Origin: Prostheceraeus crozeri
Lineage: Eukaryota; Platyhelminthes; Polycladida; Euryleptidae
NCBI GenBank assembly: GCA_907163375.1
Contig: CAJQUW010013662.1
Location: 124,001 to 188,000, forward strand
Length of the DNA: 64,000 bases
Direction of reading: 5' to 3'
In this document: piece by piece, positions 34,456-46,513 of the stretch
Layout of the letters: every line of letters starts with the position of its first letter
Position numbering within the stretch: the first letter of the stretch is position 1
The notes under the pieces: generated by a model
Databases searched by the model: none
Seen by the model: only the letters and a program-made list of their open reading frames with translations
Told to the model about the DNA's origin: nothing
Position numbers and translations under genes: made by a program

Positions 34456-37400
34456 CTAAAAATTAGAAAATTTAGAAGGTAAAGTGGTTATTCCATCAGG
34501 TAAAGTTTTTCTTTTATCATCAAATGGATCTAATGCTAATTTATGTTCCTCTTTTAAATACATTTTATGTTTCTTTGAATTAAGTCCATGATTACATGCT
34601 GTTTTTATTTTATTATTAAATAATGCATTCTTATAATCTTGAAATGTCATTTGGTTAGCCACTGATGCCTTTGAAATTCCTTTTAATGTTTTAGAAGTTT
34701 TTGAATTTGTTTTAGATGTTTTAGAATTTGTGTTATAACAATAATATTTAGATTTTAAAAATACGGCTTCTGTTATGTACTCTTCATTTCCTTCTGATTT
34801 ACCTCCGCTCAACTCATCTTTTACTTTACATAAATCAGAAGGATGAATGATATCTTTTATTTTATTAATTTCTTCATCAAGTGAAGAATTATACGGTATT
34901 GTTAATTCTAAGAAAACGCTATCAGTATCTGTAAAGTGTAATTTATAGTTTTCGCCATAAGCAGGTGCTAAATAATCATATATAAATCTATACATAAATA
35001 GTTTAGCTAATTCTAATATAGTGAATCCAATAAAATTAAACTTATCATGTTTTACGCTGATTCGACGTAAATGTACAGCACATAGTTCATCACTGAATCT
35101 AGTAGTTCTTTTATATGTAGGCTTCCTTGTTAAATTTTGATATCTATCTTTATCATAAACTATTTTAATATTTTGTCTATTACGCACATTTTCTAAAGTC
35201 TTACCATAAAATGCTTTATTCATTAATTTAGAGAACACGTTTCCAAAATCATCTTTATTTCCTTTAGCTATTTTGCGTTTTTCAATATTGAACTCTATAT
35301 AATCTTTTAACCACCTAGAATTTCTATACACTAGTTTCTGGTGAACTTTAAAAAGAATCATTCCATGATCTAAATACCAATCTAGCATTCTTCCTTCAAC
35401 AACATGCTTTCCTTTATTACTTTGTGTTAACATAAGTTTTTTTGTTGGCCTGTATTTCTTGGGAATTAAAGATTTTTGATAATCTGAAAAATCTGAATCT
35501 GAATAATCTGATAATCTGAAATATTGGGAATTTTGTTTTCGGGACAGAAAGGATAATATTTTGTTGCGCCTTTTATATAATCAGGGTATGCTAAATCAAC
35601 TTCATGTATATAACCATAATTATTTTCACCATCTAATGTAGGTTCGTATTCAAGAATGGTACTCCATTCCATCTCACCTGTTGGCAATTCTTGTATCATA
35701 CAAGAAGAATATAAGCTATTAAAATCATAATATAACAAATAGTTTTCTCTCATGAATTCATCAACTGCTGCTTGACTCTCTTCATTTGATATAAGTCCTT
35801 CTATATTTTGATTAAACAATTTTATAAATTGTTCTTTCTTTTCTGGATTTAAAATTTTTAAATAACCATAATCATCAGGATTTACTTTCTTATTATAACA
35901 TTTAACACATCTATTACCTAGAACAGATGAAACACCACCTCTAATCCCAGATTCCAAAATAATAATTTATCATAAGAACTTTCTTTATAATATTTAAGTT
36001 TAACATTCGTATGTTTCAACCCTGCTAACCATGTTAATCCTGATGTAGAATAACAATGACATGGATCTATTCCGTAATATTCTACACACATGCTACGAAA
36101 GCTTTCTAAAAGATCAGCAAGGATTAATACATCTATCTGAAGATATTTCATTGTATAATCATACATTGTTCTACAATATAACTAACTCTCTCCAATTCTT
36201 TTCAGCTTCTGCATAATCTTCTTCAGATAGTTGTGATTGTTTTAATGTTGATCTAAATTTATTTATTGGAGGAAGTTTTTGTTCTTGCATTATTTCATTT
36301 ATTCTATTCATATCTCCAGTTAAATATTCGTAGGGAAAAATACCTTTTAAAGGTTTTAAATCATATTTATTTAATATTTCATATTGTTCAGGTTTCAAAG
36401 TTTTTCCAATGACCTCTAATGAATAAGGATTAAAAAATGTAAATGCATCTAATATTCTAATACAACCAAATTGCATTGAAAAATATTCTTCTTCTGTTTT
36501 ACATAGTACGTTTGTTCTTAGTTGTAATTTTTCAGATGAGAATAGATCTTTTATTATTAAATGGAAATCATATTTAGAACCATTGTAGAAATATAAAGGT
36601 ACAAATAAATAATCTAAATTTATTAGCATTAAGATTACAAGAATTATGTGCTGCACCTCTATATAATCCATTTAGATGATCATGATCTTTTACTTTATAA
36701 GTTGTAAATTCCTTTCCACAGTAATGACAATTTTTTTCATTATCAAATTGTACCAATTGGTCATACGTTAATGGAAGCATTGGTTTATTTGTTTTAAGCA
36801 ATTGTGAAAAATATTTTTGTAATTCTTCTGTTTTCTTTGTAAACATTTCTGAACTATCTTCATCATAGTAATCATAATATTCTGATTTAAAAAAATTCAG
36901 GATAATTTGAATGAATGTACATTCCCTAAAACATAATGATTTTTGTTCAAGCAAATGCTTACCAGAACTTTGTGTCATGTTAACATTATATGCTTCAAAA
37001 TCACAATATATAATAAAGGGCACTTTATTTCTGTAATACCATTTATTATATACTAAATGATCTTCTTTAGTAAAAGTATTTTTAACTGCTTCATTTTGTT
37101 GACAATTCTCCAAATGTCTATTCATTTCTTCTTTAGTTCTAAAGCTCGTCATACATTGGAGACAGGGAAAATTAGCATTATCTGAAGTTTTTGTAAATAT
37201 AGAAATATCTTTACACAATATGTAATGACCTTGATAATATAGTATATTCGCTTGTGCTGGTTGTATTAACTGCTGCTTCAACACTTTTAATTGTTCTTGG
37301 TGTTCCTGCTGTAACATTTCTATCTGTTCCTGATATTGTTCTTGACATTTTTTTGAAATCGTTCTTCATATTGTTTTCGACATTGTTCTTGATATTCCCT

Positions 37401-40400
37401 ATTTAATATACAGTATATTTCATATTATTGCTAACACCTTTGACTTTCCTATTATTTTTTCATTCTAAGTGGTTTTTGTTGCCAATGATGGTCAATAGCA
37501 ATTATGATGCACTGCTTCTAGATATAATAAATAAAAGCATAATTTCATCCACGGAAGGTATATTTCATAAGAAATTTTGACAGAACGTTTCAAAACTTAG
37601 TGTGTCCACCTCTTGCCTGGATCACAGCTTTGATCCGGTCAAGCATAGATGCCATCAGCTTCGAACAAGTCTCTGAAATTGAGCAGTCTCGATGCCACAG
37701 TTTGATTACCTGATGTATTAATTCTTTCTTACTTGAGATATCGAACTCTGAAAGTCTCCGCTTGATGATCCCCCATAGCGTCTCGATGGGATTTAGATCG
37801 GGCGAATTCCCTGGCCACCTCAGAACGGGGATGTTGGATTGACGGAGGAATTCCTTGCAAATCTTGGCGGAATGACATGGAGCACTGTCATGCATAAATG
37901 TCCCATCTCGATTGGGGAGCCATTCCATCATTTGAGGAACGACCCGTCATCGAAGAACATGCAAGTACTTCTCCTTGTTCATCATGCCCTCGCAAACATG
38001 GAGCCGACCTGCGCCCTGAGCGGACATGATACCCCATACCATGACCTTTTCTGGGTGTTTGACACGCTGTTGAACCGGTCGTGGATGATTTGGAGAATGC
38101 GAAACTTGTAGCGAATGAGATCGTTCACATTGAAACATCGACTCGTCGGAGAATGCAACCTGAAATGAAGAAATTAAATTATAAGAATTGCGATAATTTC
38201 CGGCCGATTTTTGTGGTAGGCCTATTGCCCTAAATGTTTAGATGAACTGACTCAATCATTAAATGAACGGCACTTTATCGCACATATGGAGTCTATCTGT
38301 ACATTTTCAAGAATAAGATATTGATTGCTTACCTTTCTCTAGTCTTCTGCAGTCCAATGTGAGTAAGATCGAGCAAACTCAATTCTTCTAGCACGCATTT
38401 TTCTCGTCAGCAACGGGACTCTCCTAGGTTTCACTGACTTGCAATTCCGTCTCTTCAGTGTGCGCCAAACGGTAGTTTTGCTAACATCAGGACCAACGTC
38501 ACGCAGTGCCGTCTGCAACTTAGAGCATGTCGATTTCCTGTTCTTATTCAGTTGACGCAGTAGAAAGCGTTCGTTAGTGGTGGTCAGTTTTCGTTTTCTC
38601 CCACATCGTCCTTTTCTTTTATTCCGGTTCATGGCTGAAGAGTCTTCTCGGGATATCTTTGATACGGAAAAATTGCTCACAGCAGTTATTCTAGCAATTT
38701 GGTGTTGGGAATAAGTTGAATACTTGCATAATGCTTTGACTTCGGCTACCTTCTCGGCAGCAAGATCTTTACCACGCACCACATGCACCATCGTATGCAA
38801 AACTGATAAAATCTGTTATTGTCAGCTTTAAAGTCAACTTCAATCAATCTGACCCAAGAAATCGGACATAAGCTGACTCATCCTGCAATACTTTGTCATG
38901 CGAATTTTCAAGGCAAGGCATAGATATCTACTTGGAGCAAACAGAGTCAGAGAACAGGTTCCCGATCGATTCAGTTTGAGAAGTGCAGATTTCGCATAAT
39001 TTAATAGATGGCATGACCTTCTCTAACTTCATCAAAAAATGTTGCTCTGTCTTATTACTCCGCAAAATTGCCATAGATATGCCTTAGATATGCCTGTTAT
39101 TTGATGTTTTGACATATCAAACCTAAACTATCTTAATAATTGACTAATCAAATGAGGAAGTGTAATTTAGTAAAAAATCACCAAGTGTTCGCAATTATAT
39201 GACATATACTGTATTTACACCCATATGATATTCTTGTAGATTCTTTTGTTGACAATGTTCTTTATATTGTTGTAGATTTTTTGGATGACATTCTAGTTCA
39301 TTAAATTGAGAATTACATTGTTGGTAGACTATGTATGATAATTTTAAATATTCTTTATCTTCAAGATTCCATTCGTCTTCAATATATTTGCGAAATAATA
39401 TAGTTAATTCTTGTTGATATTCTTGTAGATATTGATTATGTAACATTTGTAACTCTTGTTGATATTATTGTTGATATTGTTTTTTACATAGTTGCCGTAA
39501 CATCTTTAACTTATGTATATATTCTGACAATAGAGACGAACGCTCGGTTTCGTACTCAGAAGGAAATCCACATCCTCTATAATCATTATGATTAATCATT
39601 ATTGGCGCTAATGTTTTATAATTTCATATTTTTCAGTACATATTACATTTCCTTTGTAAATAATATTATGATGCATGTACTTTCCTCTTTCATTGTATAC
39701 TATTTCTGTTTGGCATAAATTTTTGTTATTCAAATAAAATTCTTTTAAGTTGTTATAAACAATGTTATTAACTTCAATATCTCCAGGATATAAGGGAGTA
39801 ATATCACCACTACAAACATACTTCACATTTAATTCAAAAACATTTACTTCTATTAAATTTTTATTCTTTTTATGTAACTTTATTCACCTATTTTAATCAT
39901 ATGGAAATTCATCTAAGCCATCAGAGAGATCAAATTCATTTATATATTCTTCTTTATTATAATGACTTAGTCTTTCTTTGTGATATTTTGCAGGATGTAA
40001 ATGTGCTATAACACTCCACAGAAAACAATATTCATCTTCATTCTGTATGTTGATTATTTGTGGAAAACTGAAAGGAGGGGGTATGTAACTACCACCAGTA
40101 TTATTTCTATGTTTGTCAATTACTATTTTCTTAGATATTATTTTAACAAATCTCCAACCAGATTCACGCAACTGAGCTTCAGTTATAGCATTTTTCAAAT
40201 ATGGGTTGTATATCATTTACATTATGAATTTCTTGTGAATTTGTAAAATGTCCTTGTACTATTTCTTCAGTCATTCCATCGGATCCAGTTTTTGTATGGA
40301 GTACTTCTACATTCATATAACATTTGAAAGATTTCTTAAATATATTATAGAAGTTTGTTAATACATCATAAAAAGTTTTATCGGTTTCATTATGTTCAAT

Positions 40401-40780
40401 AGATTCATCAAATAAATATTTTATATCTGTTACAGCTTCGTCGCTTTCGTCAGTTTCATTAAATAAATAATATCTGTTTCGGGCGAAGTACTAGAACCTT
40501 CGGGCGAAGTACTAGAACCTTCGATTTCCCCCAAAAAATCTTCACTATTAAAAACTTTTTTATATTCCGAATGTGAATAATCATCAAATATTTTTTTAAC
40601 TTTTATATCAGTAGGTAATGTTTCTAAATAGCTTCTGTAATTATTTAATTTTGATATATTTCCCTCATCAGCTCGATCAACATTTTGTAAATGCATTTTA
40701 CTTTTTAGATGAGACTGACAACTTCTTTTTGTTTGTAACTGTCTCTTACATAAGACACAATAAAACTTGGCATTTTCCAT
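34456..40780 (-). pseudogene. Polinton protein-primed DNA polymerase B (fossil)
   Basis: Minus-strand gene about 4.5 kb long once the Tc1 (37411-39211) is set aside. In order: a C2H2 zinc-finger start (FYCVLCKRQLQTKRSCQSHL) with a short tandem repeat SSTSPEG; ESGWRFVKI and CFLWSVIAHLHP; a second zinc finger (FPCLQCMTSF); exonuclease motifs (IIYCDFEAYN, FYNGSKYDFHL, YLQIDVLILADL) with an HNH-like NCHYCGKEF/HDHLNGLYRGAAH; polymerase motif A DFNSLYSS; motif B KLMNKAFYGKTLENV; motif C FTDTDSVF. It would copy the element from a protein primer. About ten breaks. Whether the zinc-finger start is a separate gene is uncertain. Confidence 0.9.
37411..39211 (-). mobile_element. Tc1-like transposon inserted in the Polinton, nearly intact
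   Basis: Inverted ends CAGTATATTTCATATTA and, in complement, CAGTATATGTCATATAA, flanked by TA on both sides (37409-37410, 39212-39213). The transposase (-) runs 38800-38333 (HTH: HQIARITAVSNFSVSKI; RKRKLTTTNER), then an intron at 38332-38160 with GTAAGC and TTCATTTCAG borders, then 38159-37590 (VAFSDESMF, FMHDSAPCHS, NSPDLNPIETLW: DD34E). Splicing keeps the frame. Only two nonsense codons are seen: TAG at 38339-38341, where Trp is expected, and a TGA just after KYLHVLR. It is younger than its Polinton host. An intron is uncommon in Tc1 elements. Confidence 0.92.
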
Positions 40781-41071
40781 TATTTTTTATTTTTAAAGAA
40801 AAAATTTGTGTTTTAATATTAGATATAAATTTTTTTCTGGATTAAATTTTTTAGATCACATAAAATTTTTAATTTTTTATATCTAGAAAAAAAATCATTT
40901 ATATCTAGAAGAAAGTATAATCAATTGATTATAGAACTCACACTGTTTGTTATTGGTTTCATATTTTCAATTGTTTGTTTTGCTTCAGCTAATGTAGATT
41001 TGGCATCAGATATTATTGGTGTTGCTTTTTAAGGCATTTCTAGCATCATCCACTGAAGCTTTTAAGCATTT

Positions 41072-41371
41072 TCAAGTATCATTATTTTCTAATCGAGTAG
41101 GTAATGGTATATCAAAATTTTTATTTAAATGATTGCTTTGAGCTACATGATTATTTTGGGCTAAATTATTTTTTCTAGCAGTATAAAGATTTTGTCCTTG
41201 TTGAGGTATAAACAAATGTTGTAACTGTTGAATATTTTGATAGGGTTGAATATTTTGATAAAATTGTTGTTCCACATGTCTACCGCATGGTGTGTTTTTT
41301 ATATGAGAATATAATAACGCTTGATTTGTAAAACGCATATTACAAACTTGACAAGTTAAAGTCATTTGCAC
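41072..41371 (-). pseudogene. Small C2H2 zinc-finger protein of the Polinton (fossil)
   Basis: A frame of 99 codons starting TLTCQVCNMRFTNQALLYSH, a C2H2 finger, followed by a Gln/Asn-rich low-complexity tail (QNIQPYQNIQQLQHLF). It lies directly upstream of, and on the same strand as, the polymerase gene, whose own start also carries a zinc finger. DNA- or RNA-binding is inferred from the finger alone. The frame as seen looks whole. Confidence 0.5.
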
Positions 41372-41493
41372 TTTTTATTTTTGTTAGAAAAAATTTTATC
41401 TTTTTCATGTGAGAAAAATAATTTTATTTTTTTATGTGAGAAAAAATTTTACTTTTTTATGTGAGAAAAATAATTTTAATTTTATTGTTAAAA

Positions 41494-42386
41494 ATGATGT
41501 TACCAAATGTTGGTAGAGGTGCATATATCTCGAATAATTGTGAATCAGAAATAGAAATAGAAAATTATATCATGAAAACTGGAGACGTTTTATCTGGTCC
41601 ATTACATCTTTCTATTCTTCCGCAACAAAATACAGAGTTAACAAATAAACAATATGTTGATACACAAATCAATGACTTAAAAGAAAAATATATAGACGAT
41701 GTTTTGGTTCCACTGATGAATGAATTAAAGTTGCTTAAACTTAATGACAAATCATTAAACGAAAAGTTATTAAAACTTGATAAAAAGGATAGAGAGCTAG
41801 AAGTAAATATAGCAGAACTTTTTAAAAAAATTTCAGAACAATCAAAAATTTCAATATTACTTTCTACAAAGTTAAAATCTGCAGTCATAAAAAATTAACA
41901 TCAGATACAACTATTAAAAGAACAATTAGAAAATGAATTAGAAAAACTTCCTAAAAAATTTTTCAAACTTTAAATAAGTTACAAGCTACATTCCAAAAAA
42001 GTGTTGATGAATTAAGTTCTAAAATTACTCAACAAATGAAAAAGATGAATAGAATAATAAATGAAGCAAAATCACTTAATCAAAAAGTTGATAAAATGAA
42101 AACTCTTAAAATTAATTTGGAAAATGAATTAAAGAAAAATTATAAAGGAAATAAAAAACAGTTAGATGCTGTTAAAAATCAGTTAGATGCTCTTAAAATT
42201 AAGTTGGAGGCTCTTAAAACGGATTTAAAGATGAATCAGCAGAAAATGCAAGTTAATAGAAAAGAAATTAAAATACATCACACGCTGCTTAACATAATAG
42301 GAAAGTGCAAAAGCAAATTAATAAAGTTATCACGCAGTTGCTGTCCATTCACACACGTAAATCTTAATCATAAACGTAAATCTTGA
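41494..42386 (+). pseudogene. Fibre-like protein with phage tail-fibre motif and coiled coil (fossil)
   Basis: Begins MMLPNVGRGAYISNNCESEI. Then comes KTGDVLSGPLHLS followed by NTELTNKQYVDTQINDL, the GDxLxGPLxL...NKxYVD signature repeated in phage tail fibres and found at the start of trimeric virion fibres. The remainder is a very long heptad-rich coiled coil through to ~42290, including a short internal repeat LDAVKNQLDALKIKLEAL. A basic tail follows. I infer a trimeric attachment fibre or spike of the Polinton virion. Broken; family assignment by motif only. Confidence 0.55.
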
Positions 42387-42412
42387 TCACAAATTAAAAT
42401 TAAAACCTAAAA

Positions 42413-42622
42413 ATGCCTGTAATTTATCAACACATTCTTAAACATTTTTCATCAAATCAAAAAATTGCACATGAACCATCTATGAAACCCATCTTTCATT
42501 ATAACAATGCAAAAACATTTCAAACAGAAAGAAATGGAATATTTTCAAATGCCGGTAAAACTAATAGGAATATTTCAAATAAAAATAAAGATTTGATTTC
42601 AGCATCAACCAAACGGAAATGA
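42413..42622 (+). pseudogene. Small Polinton protein, first of a tandem pair (fossil)
   Basis: 69 codons starting MPVIYQHILKHFSSNQKIAH. Closely related over the first ~40 residues to the ORF that follows at 42702 (MPIIYKDNLKKFASNKKIAH); the shared block includes AHEPSMK and DGIF/NGIFS. Tandem duplicates with the same start context (CTAAAAATG). Likely a small virion core or membrane-active protein, by position before the major capsid gene. Confidence 0.45.
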
Positions 42623-42701
42623 ATAAAAAATATTTTGTCTTTAAAATAATTTTTTCCTTCTTAAAAAAATTTCCCCCAAAAGTTAAATTAAATCCTAAAA
42701 A

Positions 42702-42989
42702 ATGCCTATAATTTATAAAGACAATCTTAAAAAGTTTGCTTCAAATAAAAAAATAGCACATGAACCATCTATGAAGTCTGTTTACCATCATAACACTGTA
42801 GAAACTATTCAAAAAGAAGGAGATGGAATATTTTCTGGTATAAGAAGTATCGTTAATGTTATTAAAAATAATAAAGATTCGGTTACATCTGCTGCAAAAG
42901 GAGCAACTGCTATAGGTCGTACAGCTAGCGCAATATCAAATGCTGTTAAGTCTCAATACGAATTAAAACAACTAGAAACTATTCGTTAA
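42702..42989 (+). pseudogene. Small Polinton protein, second of a tandem pair (fossil)
   Basis: 95 codons. After the block shared with its neighbour it continues IFSGIRSIVNVIKNNKDSV and SAAKGATAIGRTASAISNAV, an amphipathic Gly/Ala-rich helix like those of adenovirus pVI-type membrane-lytic proteins. It ends in a charged helix. A pVI-like role is only a suggestion from composition and position. Confidence 0.45.
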
Positions 42990-43252
42990 CTTAAGATTGA
43001 TTCTGAAGAACTAAAAAAATGAAAAAAAATTCAGAGAAAAGAAAAGCAAAAGTGCTAGCATAGCCGCTGAAAGTAATAAACATAAAGAAAATAAACAAGC
43101 GCAGAAATCAGTTGAAAAAACAATTAAAGAAATAAGAGGTAATGGTTTAGCAAAATTCTAAAATGTATTCTAAGAAAATATTTTTTCTGTGTGTGAGAAA
43201 TATTTTTCTGTGTGTGAGAAAAAACAGAAAAGTCAAATTATTTTTTATAAAA

Positions 43253-44560
43253 ATGTCTTCCTTAATTGAAAATAAATTTAAATTAGACGATCCTCCGTTC
43301 GTCTGTTATAATCAAAAAAAGAATGATTGTATAAGAGTTGCTATGAATCTCGGATCTTCTGGTAGAGTAAATACTGGAGGAGATTTGAATCTTTGAAGTT
43401 ATTTCTTTTTACCTGATTCCTTTTTACACTGTGAATATTCTTTATATACTGATGCTAATTTTACAACACCATCACCAGATTCTGACAATATTGCATTAGA
43501 GAAAAATTTCTTTCCAAGATTATTTACACAAATGCGTTTAGATGTTGCAGAAACAATAGGTGATTCTCAGGGTGTAATTGATACAATGCTTCGATTTGTT
43601 ACAATTGGTGAAAATAATAAAAAGCATGAAATCAAAGGTTGATTTCCTGATAATAATGATGGTATAATTGTTGATGATTTAACTGACGCTGGAACAGATG
43701 CCGCAGGAATTGCGAAAGATGTAGAAAATATTGCAAATCATTTAAATAAAACAAACAATGGTGCATATAAAGAAAGACGTGCTTTTATCAAGAAAAGTAA
43801 ACAGACAGTAAACTGGTCATTGTCTCCATTATTCGGATATTTAGATTATGATAAAATATCATATTAATTAAAATTTAAATTAATAATTCATCGCACAGCA
43901 AATAATGAATTAATCCTTTATGGCAAGACTGGAGAAAAAGCATATTTAAAAATTGATATACTTGAATGGTGGATAAAACATATTACTCCTAGTTTGGAGG
44001 TTGAAACAGCTATTGCAAAAAGATTAAATACTAACAAACCAATTCCAGTAAATTTTCTAAAGCGTGCTGCTAGTTCTGTAACTTTTTCTGAGCAAAGATT
44101 TAATTGGCATTTTACTAGAACTTCGAATACTCCAAGATACTTATTTCTAACTATTCAAAAAAAAATGATTCTCCAAGTTTTGATAAGAGCAACAATCTTT
44201 TCATATTGACACAATTCGAAGTTTACAAGTTGCTTTAAATCAAACTCGATATTCTATTGATCCACTAAGATTCGATAATACCAATAATCAATTTATGGAA
44301 GGATATGATGTTTATAGAAATCTTTGTATAGAATTTGGAGTTGAACCACAATTAACTCCTGGAGATTGAGACATTTATATCCAGCTTTCTGTTTCGATTT
44401 AAGTGCACAATCTAAAGATATTGTTGAAAATGGTTGTGATGTAACAATTAATATTGAAAAGAAAGATTCCACAACTTCATTGATGGCTTATGGTTTATTG
44501 CTAGAAGATGTAAAATATTCTATCGAAATTCTTGATGGAAAGATGGTTAGGATGGGTTAA
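43253..44560 (+). pseudogene. Polinton major capsid protein (fossil)
   Basis: Read in pieces over ~1.3 kb: MSSLIENKFKLDDPPF and LHCEYSLYTDANFTTPSPD near the start; NFFPRLFTQMRLDVAETIG; FIKKSKQTVNWSLSPLFGYL at mid-length; LKIDILEWWIKHITPSLEVE and NTNNQFMEGYDVYRNLCIEF later. Length, order of pieces and position next to small core proteins match the double jelly-roll hexon-type capsid protein of Polintons. Several breaks. Assignment is by overall pattern, not by a search. Confidence 0.7.
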
Positions 44561-44674
44561 AACTCAAGACTTCGTCGATAAGTTAATTTGAATAAATTAT
44601 TTAGAATGAAATTATTAAATTTTTTCTTAACTAGAATAGATTAAAAATTCTTAACTTAAAATTTTTTCTTAAAA

Positions 44675-44782
44675 ATGTCGCAAGCGAAAAGTAATAATAA
44701 AACTGTTGAATTAAAATTACGTAACATTGTTGACAAAAATACACCTAAAACTATTACGATTAATAAAAGAAATATTACATAA
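44675..44782 (+). pseudogene. 35-residue basic Polinton protein (fossil)
   Basis: Small frame starting MSQAKSNNKTVELKLRNIVD, rich in Lys, Asn and Thr, ending NKRNIT. Preceded by CTTAAAAATG, the start context shared by other late-side genes here. Size and charge fit a minor core peptide; no family recognised. Confidence 0.35.
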
Positions 44783-44790
44783 GTAAACCA

Positions 44791-45015
44791 ATGATAGAGA
44801 ATATTAAATTACAAGAAGAAAAGAATGGTGGAATTCTTCCATTAATTCCACTAATAATAGTTGGCATAGGAGCTGCAGGAAGTATTGCAGGTGAGACAGC
44901 TGGTATTGTCCAAGCAGTAGATAAAAATAAATCAGAGAAGGCAGCATTAGAAGAACAAAAACGTCATAATGAAGAGTTGGCGAAAGTTGCTAGGGGTGAA
45001 GGGAAAAGTAGATAA
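44791..45015 (+). pseudogene. Polinton membrane-active/core protein (fossil)
   Basis: A frame of 74 codons. A glycine-rich hydrophobic segment (GILPLIPLIIVGIGAAGSIA) is followed by a charged helix (KSEKAALEEQKRHNEELAK). One membrane segment next to a charged helix resembles the small membrane-penetrating virion proteins found beside the capsid gene in adintoviruses and Polintons. Inference from layout only. Confidence 0.45.
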
Positions 45016-45283
45016 TTTTATTAGTAAATCAAATTTACTTGACGAAGGAAAACGAGTTCTCAAAAACATTCTACATAATGTTGATAAAAATAAAAATAGA
45101 AATAAAAGAAACTAAAGATGGTTCTGGAATATATCTAAGTCCTAGTGTGATAAAATAAATATATTGTTATAAATATATTGTTATAAATATATTGTTATAA
45201 TGCTATAAATATTTTTTATCTTTAAAGTGTATTCTATAAATTTTACAAATTCAACAAATTCCGAAAATTTAATTGAATTAAAA

Positions 45284-45789
45284 ATGTCTAATTTAGATTT
45301 ATTGAATTATCTATAAAACGTACATTCTGGCCATCGGCTGCACACCGAAGGTGACATACAAAAAAATTATCAAATCTTCCAGGATTTATTTGGAGTAAAT
45401 ATTCAAAAGAAAAGCATCTTCCTGGACATAATTTTACTGGACCCGCTACAAGATTAGATATAAGACTAGATGAGAATAATATTCCAAAACCTGGTGAAGA
45501 ACCAATAAACAGAGTTGATGCAGCAGCTTACAGACACGATTCAGCTTATTGAAATCATGACCTAAAATCTCATCACGAAGCTGATAGGAAAATGATTGAT
45601 GAATTAGATAATATTCAAAATCCTACATTTAGAGAAAAAATTGAAAGAATGTTTGTTAAGAAAGCTTTACAGGCTAAAATATTGTTCGGTCAGGTTTTAG
45701 ACAAAACTCATAACTCTGAAACCTACGCGTCTGAAATTCTTGAAAAATATAGAAAGCCGAAATATCTATTTGAAGGTAAAAGTATTTAA
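45284..45789 (+). pseudogene. Phospholipase A2-like virion protein (fossil)
   Basis: Contains GHNFTGPATRLDIRLD, then PINRVDAAAYRHDSAY and HHEADRKMIDELD. This is the layout of the parvovirus-VP1-type phospholipase A2: a Gly-rich calcium loop, then a helix with the catalytic His-Asp pair, then a second helix with Asp. Such a domain is known from adintovirus and Polinton genomes and would open endosomal membranes. A helical tail (KIERMFVKKALQAKILFG) follows. It abuts the integrase region. Broken. Confidence 0.7.
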
Positions 45790-46513
45790 TATGGATGATA
45801 TTTTGAGTGCTGATCTTATTCATATGCCGAATGAAAGGGAGTACAAATACGCATTAAGCGTTATAGATTTATATACTAGATACGCTTGGGTGAAGCCATT
45901 AAAGAATAAAAGTGGTTTATCAGTTAAATATGCGTTTGAAGAAATATTCAAAGAAAGCAATAGAAAGCCAAAAAAATTGTTTGCTGACAAAGGCTCTGAG
46001 TTTTATAACAGAAATGTTAAGCCATTATTTGAAACTGTTTATTTCACAGAAAATGCTGGAAAAGCCGTAGTAATATAAAAGTTTAATAGAACATTAAAAC
46101 GTAAATTATTTAAGAAATTTACAGAATAAAGTAATCAGAAATGGTTAAAAATATTACCAGGAATTGTTGATGATTATAACAATCGGATTCATTCAAGTAT
46201 TGAAGAAACTCCAAATAATGCCTCTGAAAATCCAGATTTGATAAGAAAGAAGGTATTTGAAAATAATAATGAAAATGAAAGTTATACAAATTTACAGAAA
46301 CGGAAAGCGAAATTTAAAATTGGAGACAGAGTGAGAATATTCAAATATAGAAATAAATTTGAAAAAGGTTTTGTTGGTTATTGGACTAAAGAAATATTTG
46401 AAGTTTGTAAAATAAATCGAACTTATCCGATTACCTATGAAATTAAAGATTTAGATAATGAGGAAATCAAAGGTGGATTTTATGAAAATGAATTACAAAA
46501 GAATGAACTTTAA
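45790..46513 (+). pseudogene. Polinton retroviral-type integrase (fossil)
   Basis: Starts MDDILSADLIHM with the first catalytic Asp, followed by YALSVIDLYTRYAWVKPLK, FADKGSEFYNRNVKPLFE with the second Asp, then KFNRTLKRKLFKKF and VDDYNNRIHSSIEETPNNAS, the classic DDE integrase core. The last ~75 residues (KAKFKIGDRVRIFKYRNKFE, KGFVGYWTKEIFEV) form the DNA-binding/SH3-like C-terminal domain typical of Polinton and LTR integrases. It would insert the element with a six-base target duplication. A few breaks. Confidence 0.88.
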
